This document shows positions 26,950-35,196 of a stretch of DNA of 64,000 nt, piece by piece. Below the pieces are notes generated by a model. It was given only the letters and a program-made list of their open reading frames with translations, had not been told where the DNA came from and did not search any database. Made by a program: the position numbers and the translations under genes. The DNA is from Streptomyces kurssanovii. Lineage in GTDB: Bacteria > Actinomycetota > Actinomycetes > Streptomycetales > Streptomycetaceae. The DNA lies in the NCBI RefSeq assembly GCF_014649695.1, contig NZ_BMTN01000014.1, forward strand, positions 62,001 through 126,000, in the 5' to 3' direction. The stretch's first letter is position 1, and every line of letters starts with the position of its first letter.

Positions 26950-27179
26950 CCGGCCTCCGTACGCCGTCGGTGCCGGGAAGGGCCGCGGACCGATCCCGGC
27001 CTCCGTACGCGGTCGGTGCCAGGACGGGCCGCGGACCGATCCCGGCCTCCGTACGCGGTCGGTGCCAGGACGGGCCGCGGACCGATCCCGGCCTCCGTAC
27101 GCGGTCGGTGCCAGGACGGGCCGCGGACCGATCCCGGCCTCCGTACGCGGTCGGTGCCAGGACGGGCCGCGGACCGATC
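26950..27179. repeat. tandem array of five 46-bp direct repeats
   Basis: Five head-to-tail units of exactly 46 bases begin at 26950, 26996, 27042, 27088 and 27134. Units 2-5 are identical; unit 1 differs at three positions. Each unit starts CCGGCCTCCGTACG and ends GCGGACCGATC. The last unit runs into the stop codon of the EamA-type gene (27178-27180). Because 46 is not a multiple of three, the array is unlikely to be coding. There are no spacers, so it is not a CRISPR. The exact identity suggests recent amplification. Confidence 0.95.
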
Positions 27180-28014
27180 AGGTCAGGGCGAGGAGGCTGA
27201 CGGCGACGGCGGCGGCGCCCAGGCCGACGAGCTGGCCGCGGTGGATGCGTTCCGCGAGCACGCTGCGAGCCAGCAGGACGGTGCCGGCCGGGTAGAGGGC
27301 GGTGATCACGGCGACGACGGCGAGGTCTCCGCTGCGGGCGGCGAGCAGGAACAGCAGGTTCGCCACCGAGTCCAGCACGCCGGCCGTCGCCGACAGGGCG
27401 TAGGCGGGCCGCTCGGAGCCCAGCTTGCGGTACATCAGGCCGGCCGCGGCCAGGGTGACGGCCGAGGCGACCGCCCGGCCGACGATCAGCGGTGCCACTC
27501 CGCTGTCGGACGGCGCCTGGTGCAAGAAGATCAGCTGCAGGGCGATCGCGGCGCCCGCACCGAAGGCCAGCAGCAGCGCGGTACGGGAGGGTCGTGCCGT
27601 CCCGGCGCCGTGTCCCGCGCTGACCAGCACGACCGCCACCAGCGCGAGCGGCAGGCCCACCAGTCCGGCTGTCGCCAGGTGCTCGCCCTGCAACAGGCCC
27701 ACACCGACGGGCAGCACGGCGGACACCAGGGCGGTCACGGGCGAGAGCACATTCATCGGGCCGATCGCCAGGGTGCGGTAGAGGAGGGCGAACGCCGCGG
27801 CCGAGGCGACGCCGGAGGCGGCGCCCCAGGCGAGGGCGCCGGGGCTGAACGAGGCGCCGAGCACCGGCCACAGCAGCAGTTCGACCACAAGGCTGGCCGG
27901 GGCCGCGATCATCACGGTCCGCAGCACATGAGCCTTACGGGCGCCGAGACCGCCGAGGAAGTCGGCGCATCCGTAGGCGAGGGAGCTGCCCAGAGCCAGC
28001 AGCAGAGCGATCAC
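27178..28014 (-). CDS. EamA/DMT-superfamily transporter
   Basis: A 278-residue protein with ten predicted membrane helices in two EamA repeats; the second repeat begins near RTALLLAFGAGAAIALQL. Such proteins export or import small metabolites such as amino acids. GTG 28014 (reading IALLLALGSSLAYG) is chosen because earlier in-frame codons extend into the divergent promoter. It is divergent from an XRE-cupin regulator that probably controls it. Its stop codon touches the 46-bp array. Confidence 0.87.
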   Translation of the reverse strand: MIALLLALGSSLAYGCADFLGGLGARKAHVLRTVMIAAPASLVVELLLWPVLGASFSPGALAWGAASGVASAAAFALLYRTLAIGPMNVLSPVTALVSAVLPVGVGLLQGEHLATAGLVGLPLALVAVVLVSAGHGAGTARPSRTALLLAFGAGAAIALQLIFLHQAPSDSGVAPLIVGRAVASAVTLAAAGLMYRKLGSERPAYALSATAGVLDSVANLLFLLAARSGDLAVVAVITALYPAGTVLLARSVLAERIHRGQLVGLGAAAVAVSLLALT

Positions 28015-28035
28015 GGTACGTACATCCCTTACTAT

Positions 28036-28064
28036 TTCAGCAGAACGACTGAACCGTACAACGG
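28036..28064. promoter_or_regulatory. inverted repeats in the eamA/XRE divergent promoter
   Basis: TTCAG-N8-CTGAA (28036-28053) and CCGT-ACA-ACGG (28054-28064) are adjacent palindromes in the 123-base region between the divergent genes. They are candidates for XRE-cupin regulator binding. Confidence 0.4.
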
Positions 28065-28137
28065 AACGACCGACCTGTGTTTCAACCGAATGACCGCACG
28101 GTGCATTCCAGCGACCGGACTCGAGGATGGTGATCGG

Positions 28138-28722
28138 ATGGCCGAGACGGCCGCAGCCCTGCGGACGCTCGCGCACAACGTCAGGACGGCCCGCAACCGC
28201 GCGGGACTTTCCCTCGACGAACTCAGTCGACGCGCTCAGGTGAGCAAAGGCGCGCTGGTGGGCCTGGAGAGGGCTCAGGGAAACCCCAACTTCGGCACCC
28301 TGGTACGGCTGGCCGACACACTCGGCGTCTCCGTGTCCGCCCTGATGGAAGGGTCACCCGAAGGACGCGTCCGCGTCGTGACCGCCGACGCCGTCGCGCC
28401 GCTGTGGACCGGAGCGCAGGGCAGCGAGGCCCGGCTCATGCTGACGACCTCGGGCCCTGCCCCGGTCGAGGTCTGGCGCTGGCAGCTGGAACCGGGCGAG
28501 GAGTACCCCAGCCATCCCCACCAGGCCGGAGTCGTGGAAACCGTCAGTGTCACGGCCGGCCGGATGACCCTGATGGTCGACGGCACCGAGCACACCGTCG
28601 AATCCGGCCAGACCGCCGCCTTCGACGGCGACGCCCCCCACACCTACCGCGGCTCCGGCACCGAAACGTGCCACCTGATCATGACCGTCCACCTACCGCC
28701 GGGCCCCGCGTCGGGAACCTGA
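28138..28722 (+). CDS. XRE-family regulator with C-terminal cupin domain
   Basis: A 194-residue protein: helix-turn-helix (about 10-65, LSLDELSRRAQVSKGALVGLER), linker, then a cupin barrel with EEYPSHPHQAGVVE and AFDGDAPHTYRG motifs. Such one-component regulators sense a small ligand through the cupin and usually control an adjacent transporter or catabolic gene. Here the partner is the divergent EamA transporter. GAGG lies 11 bases before ATG 28138. Confidence 0.93.
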   Translation: MAETAAALRTLAHNVRTARNRAGLSLDELSRRAQVSKGALVGLERAQGNPNFGTLVRLADTLGVSVSALMEGSPEGRVRVVTADAVAPLWTGAQGSEARLMLTTSGPAPVEVWRWQLEPGEEYPSHPHQAGVVETVSVTAGRMTLMVDGTEHTVESGQTAAFDGDAPHTYRGSGTETCHLIMTVHLPPGPASGT

Positions 28723-28799
28723 GCCGCAGAGTCGGCCCGCCCAGGGGCAGGGCGCCGTGCAAATGCCGCGCAGCGGCAGTTCCGCCCGGTCTGGGGGCA

Positions 28800-28930
28800 C
28801 CTCCCACGGCCGCCGAGGCCGTAGGGGGAGTTCGAGGGCACGGCCGAAGGCCGTACGGGGCCCGGGCTTGCCCCGGTTCGGGAAGGGGCGGGGTGGGGAA
28901 CAAGCCCGCCACGGGCGCCGCCTGCCCGCG
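28800..28930. repeat. dispersed intergenic repeat, copy B
   Basis: Contains GGGGCCCGGGCTTGCCCCGG then GGAAGGGGCGGGGTGGGGAA and AAGCCCGCCACGGGCGCC, closely matching the 48.2-kb copy. It lies between the convergent XRE-cupin and GntR genes; the CCCGGGCTTGCCCCGG core could form a hairpin that terminates both. Confidence 0.75.
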
Positions 28931-28941
28931 GTGGGGGGACC

Positions 28942-29322
28942 TCACCCCTCCCCGTTGTACGCCACCCGCAGGGCCGTCTCCACCGCCGCCACCGCCGCCG
29001 CCCGGCTCAGCCCGAGGCGGCGTGCCTCGGCCGCGTACTGCGTCGCGGCCGCCGCCGCCCGCCGCTCCGCCGCGTCACCCGCCGCCGCGACGAACGTGCC
29101 GTTGCGGCCGCGCGTCTCGATGACGCCGTCCCCCTCCAGCGCCCGGTACGCCTTCGCCACGGTGTTGGCCGCGAGCCCGAGCTCCTCCGCGAGCCCGCGG
29201 ACGGTCGGCAGCCGGTGGCCCACGGGCAGCACGCCCGACCGCGCCTGTTCGGAGATCTGCGCGCGCAGTTGCTCGTAGGGCGCGTCCGGCGCGTCGGCGT
29301 CGATGGTGATGTTCAAGGTCAC
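28942..29322 (-). CDS. GntR-family regulator, YtrA subfamily
   Basis: A short 126-residue GntR protein: winged helix (about 10-75, with RLPTVRGLAEELGLAANTVAKAYRALEGDG) and only a brief C-terminal helical part, as in YtrA-type regulators of ABC exporters. GTG 29322 is the likely start, giving the usual N-terminus with a YEQLRAQI helix. It is divergent from a GNAT gene 68 bases away. No ABC transporter is next to it, so its target is unclear. Confidence 0.88.
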   Translation of the reverse strand: MTLNITIDADAPDAPYEQLRAQISEQARSGVLPVGHRLPTVRGLAEELGLAANTVAKAYRALEGDGVIETRGRNGTFVAAAGDAAERRAAAAATQYAAEARRLGLSRAAAVAAVETALRVAYNGEG

Positions 29323-29390
29323 CGGCCGATTCTCGCACCGCCCGGAAATTCCCGGGCGATCGTGCCCGTCGGCGCGTACCGTGCCTGCCC

Positions 29391-30311
29391 ATGACTGTGA
29401 TCGTCCGTGATTTCCGCCCGGAGGACGCCGAAGCCGTGACGCGGGTGCGTCGCGCGTCGCTGCCGTTCGAGGTGATGACACCGGAGTCGGCCCTCTTCGA
29501 GGTCGAGAACGCCAACCCGGCGAAGAAGTACCGGCTGTTGGTCGCCGAGAAGGACGGGGAGCTGATCGGCACCGCCCATGTCGGCATCGCGTACGACGCG
29601 GCCGAGCCCGGGCAGGGTTTCGTCACCCCGCATGTCCATCCGGACCACCAGGGCAACGGCGCGGGTGGGCTGCTGCTGCGTGTCGCGGAGGAGCATCTCG
29701 GGACGGAGGGCGCGACGAAGGTGTACGCGTGGGTACTCAAGGAGCCCCGGAACCTCGCGTTCGCCGAGAAGCGCGGCTACCGGCCGACCCGCCCCGCGCA
29801 CTTCCAGCGTCTGGATCTGGCGAACGGGCCGCTCCCCGAGCTGCCCGCGCTGCCCCCGGGCGTGGAGCTGCGGACCGCCGCCGACTTCGAGGAGGACCCG
29901 CGGCCGATGTTCGAGGCGGACGCCGAGGCCACGTCGGACGAGCCGAGCGACATCCCCACCGATTTCGACGACTACGAGGACTGGCTGAGCCACACCTGGA
30001 ACTTCCCGCTGCTCGACCGGCGGCTGAGCTCCGTCGTGGTCGTCGACGGCGAGGTCGCCGCGTACACGGCCGCCATGACGGACGGCGGCACCCGCTATCT
30101 GTCCGGCATGACCGGCACGATGCGTGCCCACCGCGGCAAGGGGTACGCCAAACTCGCGAAGACCGACTCGCTGCGCCGCGCCCGTGCGGCGGGCTACACC
30201 GACGCGTTCACGAGCAACGACGGCGAGAACGGCCCCATGCTCGCGATCAACAAGTGGTTCGGGTACGAGATCTGCGCGTCGGAGGTCCGGCATGTCCGCA
30301 TCCTCGATTGA
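29391..30311 (+). CDS. tandem-GNAT N-acetyltransferase
   Basis: A 306-residue protein made of two GNAT folds. The first (1-150) has the acetyl-CoA loop HPDHQGNGAGG; the second (165-306) has MRAHRGKGYAKLAKTDS and an NEGNxxM-like SNDGENGPMLAINKWFGY end. This double arrangement resembles mycothiol synthase and similar actinobacterial enzymes, but the substrate cannot be assigned. A DUF402 gene overlaps its end by 20 bases, so they form an operon. Confidence 0.88.
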   Translation: MTVIVRDFRPEDAEAVTRVRRASLPFEVMTPESALFEVENANPAKKYRLLVAEKDGELIGTAHVGIAYDAAEPGQGFVTPHVHPDHQGNGAGGLLLRVAEEHLGTEGATKVYAWVLKEPRNLAFAEKRGYRPTRPAHFQRLDLANGPLPELPALPPGVELRTAADFEEDPRPMFEADAEATSDEPSDIPTDFDDYEDWLSHTWNFPLLDRRLSSVVVVDGEVAAYTAAMTDGGTRYLSGMTGTMRAHRGKGYAKLAKTDSLRRARAAGYTDAFTSNDGENGPMLAINKWFGYEICASEVRHVRILD

Positions 30312-30780
30312 GGTACGGCTGATCAAGGCGGGGATCACCAAGATCCGCTACCCGGCGGACCTGCTCTCCGACGACGGCACACATGTCACGGTCCGCGCCC
30401 TGTGGGCGGCTCCTGGGATACGTGACTTCGGCTTCGTGCGCTTCGAGCCCGGCGATGTGTTCACCGAGCACTACTGGCGGGACCGCTGGTACTCGGTGAA
30501 GGAGGTCCGCACGGACGACGGCGTGCTCAAGGGCTGGTACTGCGACATCACACGCCCCGCCGAGCTCGACGAGGCCGGCGAGCTGAGCGTCGAGGACCTG
30601 GATCTGGATCTGTGGGTGTCCGCGGACGGCAAGGAGATCCTCCGGCTGGACGAGGACGAGTTCGAGGAGAGCGGTCTTCGCGACCGTGACCCCAAGGCGG
30701 CGGCCGAGGCCGTACGAGCCCTCGACGAACTGGAACAGCGGGCCCGGACGGGCGGCCTCACGCGGTTGCTGGACCGGTGA
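30292..30780 (+). CDS. DUF402-domain protein
   Basis: A 162-residue protein with the DUF402 fold: VRALWAAPGIRDFGFVRFEPGDVFTEHYWRD-type N-terminal strands, then KGWYCDI and DLDLDLWVSADG. Related proteins (FomD, Ntdp) are metal-dependent nucleoside di/triphosphate phosphatases with acidic clusters like the ones seen here. ATG 30292 lies inside the GNAT gene with a GGAGG site, showing translational coupling. Substrate unknown. Confidence 0.88.
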   Translation: MSASSIEVRLIKAGITKIRYPADLLSDDGTHVTVRALWAAPGIRDFGFVRFEPGDVFTEHYWRDRWYSVKEVRTDDGVLKGWYCDITRPAELDEAGELSVEDLDLDLWVSADGKEILRLDEDEFEESGLRDRDPKAAAEAVRALDELEQRARTGGLTRLLDR

Positions 30781-30784
30781 CACG

Positions 30785-30820
30785 GTGAGGGGCGGACCAC
30801 GTCCGCGGCCCGCCCCTCAC
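30785..30820. terminator. bidirectional hairpin terminator between DUF402 and tctA genes
   Basis: Arms GTGAGGGGCGG and CCGCCCCTCAC around a 14-base GC-rich loop, between convergent genes. Confidence 0.8.
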
Positions 30821-30837
30821 TTCCTCACTTCGCGCGC

Positions 30838-32331
30838 CTAGGCGGCCGGTCGGCTCCTGACGATCAGCTTCTTCAGCCACGGCCAGGCCAGCAGCACCAC
30901 GATCACGGCGTAGACCGTCACCGAGAACGGCGTGTTGACGAGCCCGGCGGCGCTGCCGTCGCTGATCTGGAGCGCACGCCGCAGCTGCTGCTCGGCCGCC
31001 GGGCCGAGGATCACACCGATGACGGCGGGCAGCACGGGAAGCCCGTAGCGGCGCATACCGAAGCCGATGAGACCGATGATCAGCAGGATCACCAGGTCGA
31101 TGGCCTCGCCGCCGACCGCGTACGCACCCACCGCCGCGAAGAACAGGATGCCGGCGTACAGGTACGGGCGCGGGATGCGCAGCAGCTTCGCCCAGAGTGG
31201 CGCGAGCGGCAGGTTCAGCGCGAGCAGCAGCACCATGCCGACGAACAGGGAGGCGATCAGGCCCCACACCAGGTCCGGTTCGCGTTCGAAGAGCAGCGGG
31301 CCGGGCTGGATGCCGTACTGCTGGAAGGCGGCCAGCATGACCGCCGCGACGGCCGTCGTGGGCAGGCCGAGCGTGAGCATCGAGACGAGCGTGCCCGCCG
31401 CGGAGGCGGAGGCCGCGGACTCCGGTCCGGCCACGCCCTCGATGGCGCCCTTGCCGAACTCGTCCTGGTGCTTGGAGAGCCGCTTCTCCGTGACGTACGA
31501 CAGGAAGGTGGGGATCTCCGCACCGCCGGCCGGGATCGCGCCGAACGGGAAGCCGATGACGGGCCCGCGCAGCCACGGCTTCCAGGTGCGCTTCACATCG
31601 GACCTCGCCAGCCACGGCCTGCCGACCGGGATCGCGTCACCGCTGCTCCGCCGCAGATGGGCGGCGACCCACAGGGCCTCGCCGATGGCGAAGAGACCGA
31701 CCGCGACGATCACGACGTCGATGCCGTCGGCGAGTTGGAGGGAGCCGAAGGTGAGGCGCTGCTGACCGGTCATCTGGTCGAGGCCGACGAGGCCGAGGGT
31801 GAGGCCGATGAGCAGGGAGGCGAGGCCGCGGATCCTCGACGAGCCGAGGACCGAGGTGACCGCGATGAAGGCCAGCACCATGATGGCGAAGTAGTCGGGC
31901 GCGCCGATGTCGACGGCCAGTTCGGCGACGGTCGGTGCGAGGACGACCAGGAGGATCGTGCCGATCATGCCGCCGGCGAAGTGGCCGCCCGCCGCGGCCG
32001 CCAGCGCCTGCGCGCCGCGTCCGGCCTTGGCCATCGGGTTGCCCTCGATCGCGGCGACGACCGCCGCGCTCTCTCCGGGCGTGTTGAGCAGGATCGACGT
32101 CGTGGAGCCGCCGAACATGGCGCCGTAGTAGATGCCGGCGAACATGATGAACGCGCCGGTCGGCTCCAGCCCGTACGTCACCGGCAGCAGCAGTGCGACC
32201 GCCATGGCGGGGCCGATGCCGGGCAGCACGCCGATGGCCGTGCCGAGCAGGACGCCTATCGCCGCCCACAGCAGGTTGATCGGGGTGAGCGCCGTCCCGA
32301 AGCCGTCGAGAAGGGAGTTCAGGGAATCCAT
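30838..32331 (-). CDS. tctA: tripartite tricarboxylate transporter large permease
   Basis: A 497-residue membrane protein with about 11-12 helices and the TctA signature near [24 protein letters not shown]-like sequence and the paired [23 protein letters not shown]-type motif. It is the large membrane subunit of a secondary, binding-protein-dependent importer for citrate-like acids. It overlaps tctB by ATGA and ends the operon tctC-tctB-tctA. Confidence 0.95.
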   Translation of the reverse strand: MDSLNSLLDGFGTALTPINLLWAAIGVLLGTAIGVLPGIGPAMAVALLLPVTYGLEPTGAFIMFAGIYYGAMFGGSTTSILLNTPGESAAVVAAIEGNPMAKAGRGAQALAAAAGGHFAGGMIGTILLVVLAPTVAELAVDIGAPDYFAIMVLAFIAVTSVLGSSRIRGLASLLIGLTLGLVGLDQMTGQQRLTFGSLQLADGIDVVIVAVGLFAIGEALWVAAHLRRSSGDAIPVGRPWLARSDVKRTWKPWLRGPVIGFPFGAIPAGGAEIPTFLSYVTEKRLSKHQDEFGKGAIEGVAGPESAASASAAGTLVSMLTLGLPTTAVAAVMLAAFQQYGIQPGPLLFEREPDLVWGLIASLFVGMVLLLALNLPLAPLWAKLLRIPRPYLYAGILFFAAVGAYAVGGEAIDLVILLIIGLIGFGMRRYGLPVLPAVIGVILGPAAEQQLRRALQISDGSAAGLVNTPFSVTVYAVIVVLLAWPWLKKLIVRSRPAA

Positions 32332-32861
32332 CAGAGCACTCCCATCAGCGGGCCGCCGGGCAGCGGGACGCCGAGCAGATTGTTGAAGACGAAGTAGGTG
32401 ACGACGGAGAGGACGGCCGCGATCAGCGGATCGCGGTCGACGCGCCGGCTACCGAGCGCGTAGGCGGAGCCCCAGAAGAGCAGCGCCCCGGATATCGGGA
32501 AGCCGAGCGGCCCGATGAGGACCGCGTTCGCGAGGAAGACACCGGCGAGCAGCAGCACGGTCCGCCAGTCGCTCGGCTCGGAGAGGTCGATGTCCTCGCC
32601 GCCCTCCGCCTCGCCCCGGCCGCCTCTGAGCACGTCGAAGGCGAGGAGGACGGCGACGACCAGCAGGCCGATGCCGACGGCGATCGGCACGGTCGTGGGT
32701 CCGACGGGCCCGCGCTGGGCGATGTCGACGTCCATGGTGAGCGCGTCGGTCAGGACGAGGACGCCGATGACGAGGAGCAGCGCGCCGACCCCGAGTTCGG
32801 AGTGTTCCCGCAGCCAGGCACGCCTGTCCGGGGTCTGTGTCGTGGACTTGGTCGAGCTCAC
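32331..32861 (-). CDS. tctB: tripartite tricarboxylate transporter small permease
   Basis: A 176-residue protein with four predicted helices, the expected size and topology for TctB. GTG 32861 overlaps the tctC stop (GTGA), and its own stop overlaps the tctA start (ATGA), so all three are translationally coupled. A longer open frame extends upstream but only as a shadow of tctC. Confidence 0.92.
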   Translation of the reverse strand: MSSTKSTTQTPDRRAWLREHSELGVGALLLVIGVLVLTDALTMDVDIAQRGPVGPTTVPIAVGIGLLVVAVLLAFDVLRGGRGEAEGGEDIDLSEPSDWRTVLLLAGVFLANAVLIGPLGFPISGALLFWGSAYALGSRRVDRDPLIAAVLSVVTYFVFNNLLGVPLPGGPLMGVL

Positions 32862-33841
32862 AGCCCCAGCTCCTTCAGCACCTGGTCGACGCTGTCGTCC
32901 TGCTCGTCCAGGAAGTCGCCGAACTTGTCGCCGGTGAGGAAGGCGTCGTCCCAGCCGTTCTTCTTCATGGAGTCCTGCCACTGCTTCGATTCGTGCAGCT
33001 TCGTGACCAGCCCGACGAGCTTGTCGCGCTCGCCGTCGGTGAGGCCCGGCGGGGCCACGATGCCGCGCCAGTTGGTGAACTCGGTGTCGAGCCCGGCCTC
33101 ACGCAGGGTGGGCGCGTCCAGGCCGGGGACCCGCTTCGGCCCGGTCACGGCCAGCAGCCGCAGCTCGCCCGACTTGATCTGGTCGAGGTATTCGCCGACG
33201 CCGGAGACCCCGAAGGCGACCTTGTTGCCGAGGATGGAGGCGAGCAGCTCACCGCCGCCGTCGAAGGGGATGTAGTTGACGGACTTGGGCGCGATCCCGG
33301 CGGCCTGCGCCATCAGCATGGGCGCGAGATGGTCGGGCCCGCCGGGCGAGGAGCCGCCGCCGACCGGAAGCTTGCCGGGGTTCCGCTTCCACGCCTCGAT
33401 CAGCTGGCCGATGTTCTTGTACGGGGAGTCCTTGGCGACCACCACGATGTCCTGCTCCTCCGTGAGCCGGGCGATCGGTGTGGTGTCGGCCAGGGTCTTC
33501 GGCGACTTGTTGGTGTGCACGGCGCCGACGACGCCGAGGCCCATGGACATGGCCAGCTTGCCGTTGCCGTGCTCACCGACGAGCCGGGTCAGGCCGACGG
33601 TGCCGCCGGCGCCGGGGAGGTTGAAGACCTCGATGTTGTGGGTGAGCCCTGCGTCCTCGGCGTTCTTGGCTGCCGTGCGGGCGGTGATGTCGTAGCCGCC
33701 ACCGGGGGTGTTGGGAACCATGAACCGCAGACCGGGGATCTGGGTGCCGGTTTCTGCGCCACTGCCCGAGGTGAGCAGCGGCGGCCCCACGAGCACCAGC
33801 AGTGCCGCCCCGAGCAGGGCAATGGGGGTGCGCAGTCGCAC
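32858..33841 (-). CDS. tctC: tripartite tricarboxylate transporter substrate-binding protein (Bug family)
   Basis: A 327-residue secreted binding protein: signal sequence of about 30 residues, then the two-lobed Bug/TctC fold with MVPNTPGGGYDITAR and LPVGGGSSPGGPDHLA. It captures a dicarboxylate or tricarboxylate outside the membrane. GTG 33841 with an AGAGG site is the likely start. It leads the tctCBA operon, divergent from a CitB-type response regulator that likely activates it. Confidence 0.94.
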   Translation of the reverse strand: MRLRTPIALLGAALLVLVGPPLLTSGSGAETGTQIPGLRFMVPNTPGGGYDITARTAAKNAEDAGLTHNIEVFNLPGAGGTVGLTRLVGEHGNGKLAMSMGLGVVGAVHTNKSPKTLADTTPIARLTEEQDIVVVAKDSPYKNIGQLIEAWKRNPGKLPVGGGSSPGGPDHLAPMLMAQAAGIAPKSVNYIPFDGGGELLASILGNKVAFGVSGVGEYLDQIKSGELRLLAVTGPKRVPGLDAPTLREAGLDTEFTNWRGIVAPPGLTDGERDKLVGLVTKLHESKQWQDSMKKNGWDDAFLTGDKFGDFLDEQDDSVDQVLKELGL

Positions 33842-33963
33842 GGGATCGCCTCTCGTCGTAGATGTGTGAAGTGGCCCACATGTTGCCTGCGCGTTAAGAA
33901 GCTGTCTCTCTTCCGGAATCAACGGACGTTGTGGTCCTTGTGGTCGCGGCTTAGCGTGTCGGC

Positions 33964-34650
33964 GTGACAAAGGTGCTGGTGGTGGACGACGACTTCATGG
34001 TCGCCAAGCTGCACAGCCGCTATGTGTCCCAGGCTGAGGGCTTCACGGTCGCCGGGGTGGCCCACAGTGGCGGCGAGGCGCTGCGCGCCGCGGAGCGGCT
34101 GCGGCCCGACCTCGTGCTGCTCGACGTCTACCTGCCCGACATGGACGGGATCACGGTGCTGCGCGAGCTGCGGGCGGCGGAGGAGCGTGATCCGGACCGG
34201 CCGAGCGCCGACGCGCTGTTCATCACGGCCGCACGGGACGCGGCGGTGGTCCGCTCCGCGCTGCGGGCGGGGGCGCTGCACTACCTGATCAAGCCTTTCA
34301 ACCAGGCCGCGCTGCATGAGCAGCTCCGGCATGTGGCGGCGCTGCGCTCACGCCTCGACCGGCTGGACGAGGCGCGCCAGGAGGACGTGGACCAGATCTT
34401 CGGCACCCGCCCGCCGGGCTCCCGTGAGCTGCCCAAGGGCCTCGCCCCGCACACGGCGGAGCTGGTGGAGCGCATCCTGCGGGAGCACCCGGGCGATCTC
34501 TCGGCCTCCGAGTGCGCGGCGGCGGGCTCCCTGTCGCGGGTGAGCGCGCGGCGGTACCTGGAGTACTTCGCCGAGACGGGGCGGGCCGAGGTGACGCTCC
34601 GCTACGGCGGTACGGGCCGCCCGGAGCGCCGCTACCGCCGCGTCGGCTGA
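33964..34650 (+). CDS. CitB/DcuR-type response regulator
   Basis: A 228-residue protein beginning at GTG. Receiver domain 1-125 with the acidic pair VVDDDF, phosphoacceptor Asp in VLLDVYLPD (about 55) and Lys in YLIKPFN; the C-terminal helix-turn-helix (LSASECAAAGSLSRVSARRYLEYF) is of the CitB/DpiA type that follows di/tricarboxylates. It is divergent from tctC, its likely target. The sensor kinase usually encoded beside it is missing from the window. Confidence 0.93.
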   Translation: MTKVLVVDDDFMVAKLHSRYVSQAEGFTVAGVAHSGGEALRAAERLRPDLVLLDVYLPDMDGITVLRELRAAEERDPDRPSADALFITAARDAAVVRSALRAGALHYLIKPFNQAALHEQLRHVAALRSRLDRLDEARQEDVDQIFGTRPPGSRELPKGLAPHTAELVERILREHPGDLSASECAAAGSLSRVSARRYLEYFAETGRAEVTLRYGGTGRPERRYRRVG

Positions 34651-34655
34651 CGCGG

Positions 34656-34682
34656 GGCGCCGCGGGCGCCGCGGGCGCCGCG
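34656..34682. repeat. three tandem 9-bp repeats
   Basis: GGCGCCGCG is repeated three times between the convergent response-regulator and VOC genes; probably simple slippage. Confidence 0.7.
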
Positions 34683-34698
34683 TATGCGAAGGAGCGGG

Positions 34699-35064
34699 TC
34701 AGCTGCCGGCCGGTGGCTGGTGGAGACCGAAGGGCGAGCCCTGGTCGTCGTGGCACAGCTGGAAGCGGCCGAAGCGGGCGACCGTGTCCTCGTCGCCGCC
34801 GACGTCGATGTCGTCGACGGTGCCGCCGAGCTCGCGCACGCGGGCGACGGCGGACTGCATGTCGTCGACGCGGAAGAAGACGTACGGGCCCGCTCCCGGG
34901 TCGCCTCCGTGCACTCCGCCGGGGACGCCGGGGGTGCGGATCGAGTAGCCGCCGCCCTCCGTCGTCCCGGCCTCGAAGGCCCAGCCGAACAGCCCGGCGT
35001 AGAAGGTCCGGGCCCGCTCGGAGTCCGCGACGCCCAGTTCGAAGAACGAGATCTCCCCGGCCAT
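34699..35064 (-). CDS. VOC-family (glyoxalase/bleomycin resistance fold) protein
   Basis: A 121-residue single vicinal-oxygen-chelate domain with FFELGVADSERARTFY at the start and YVFFRVDDMQSAVARVRELGG in the middle, ending QGSPFGLHQP. Such small proteins serve as lyases, dioxygenases or antibiotic-binding proteins, so function cannot be assigned. ATG 35064 has a GGGAGAGGG site. Confidence 0.88.
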   Translation of the reverse strand: MAGEISFFELGVADSERARTFYAGLFGWAFEAGTTEGGGYSIRTPGVPGGVHGGDPGAGPYVFFRVDDMQSAVARVRELGGTVDDIDVGGDEDTVARFGRFQLCHDDQGSPFGLHQPPAGS

Positions 35065-35196
35065 GCCCTCTCCCGACGTCGGTGGTATCCGGTGCGGTCC
35101 CACCGTACGGCGGGCACCTGGAGGCCGCATCCGGCCGGACTCCGTCCTCCGGGCGACGTGGCGCGACGGCCCGGCCGGGCGGAACCCCGGCTGCGG

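Noticed and set aside
26950-27179. CRISPR-like look of the 46-bp repeats
   Set aside because: Units abut directly with no unique spacers, and no cas genes are near.
26941-27300. Open frames running through the 46-bp array
   Set aside because: The unit is not a multiple of three, so each frame cycles through three meaningless Arg/Pro-rich translations; the long frame is only the upstream extension of the XRE-cupin gene.
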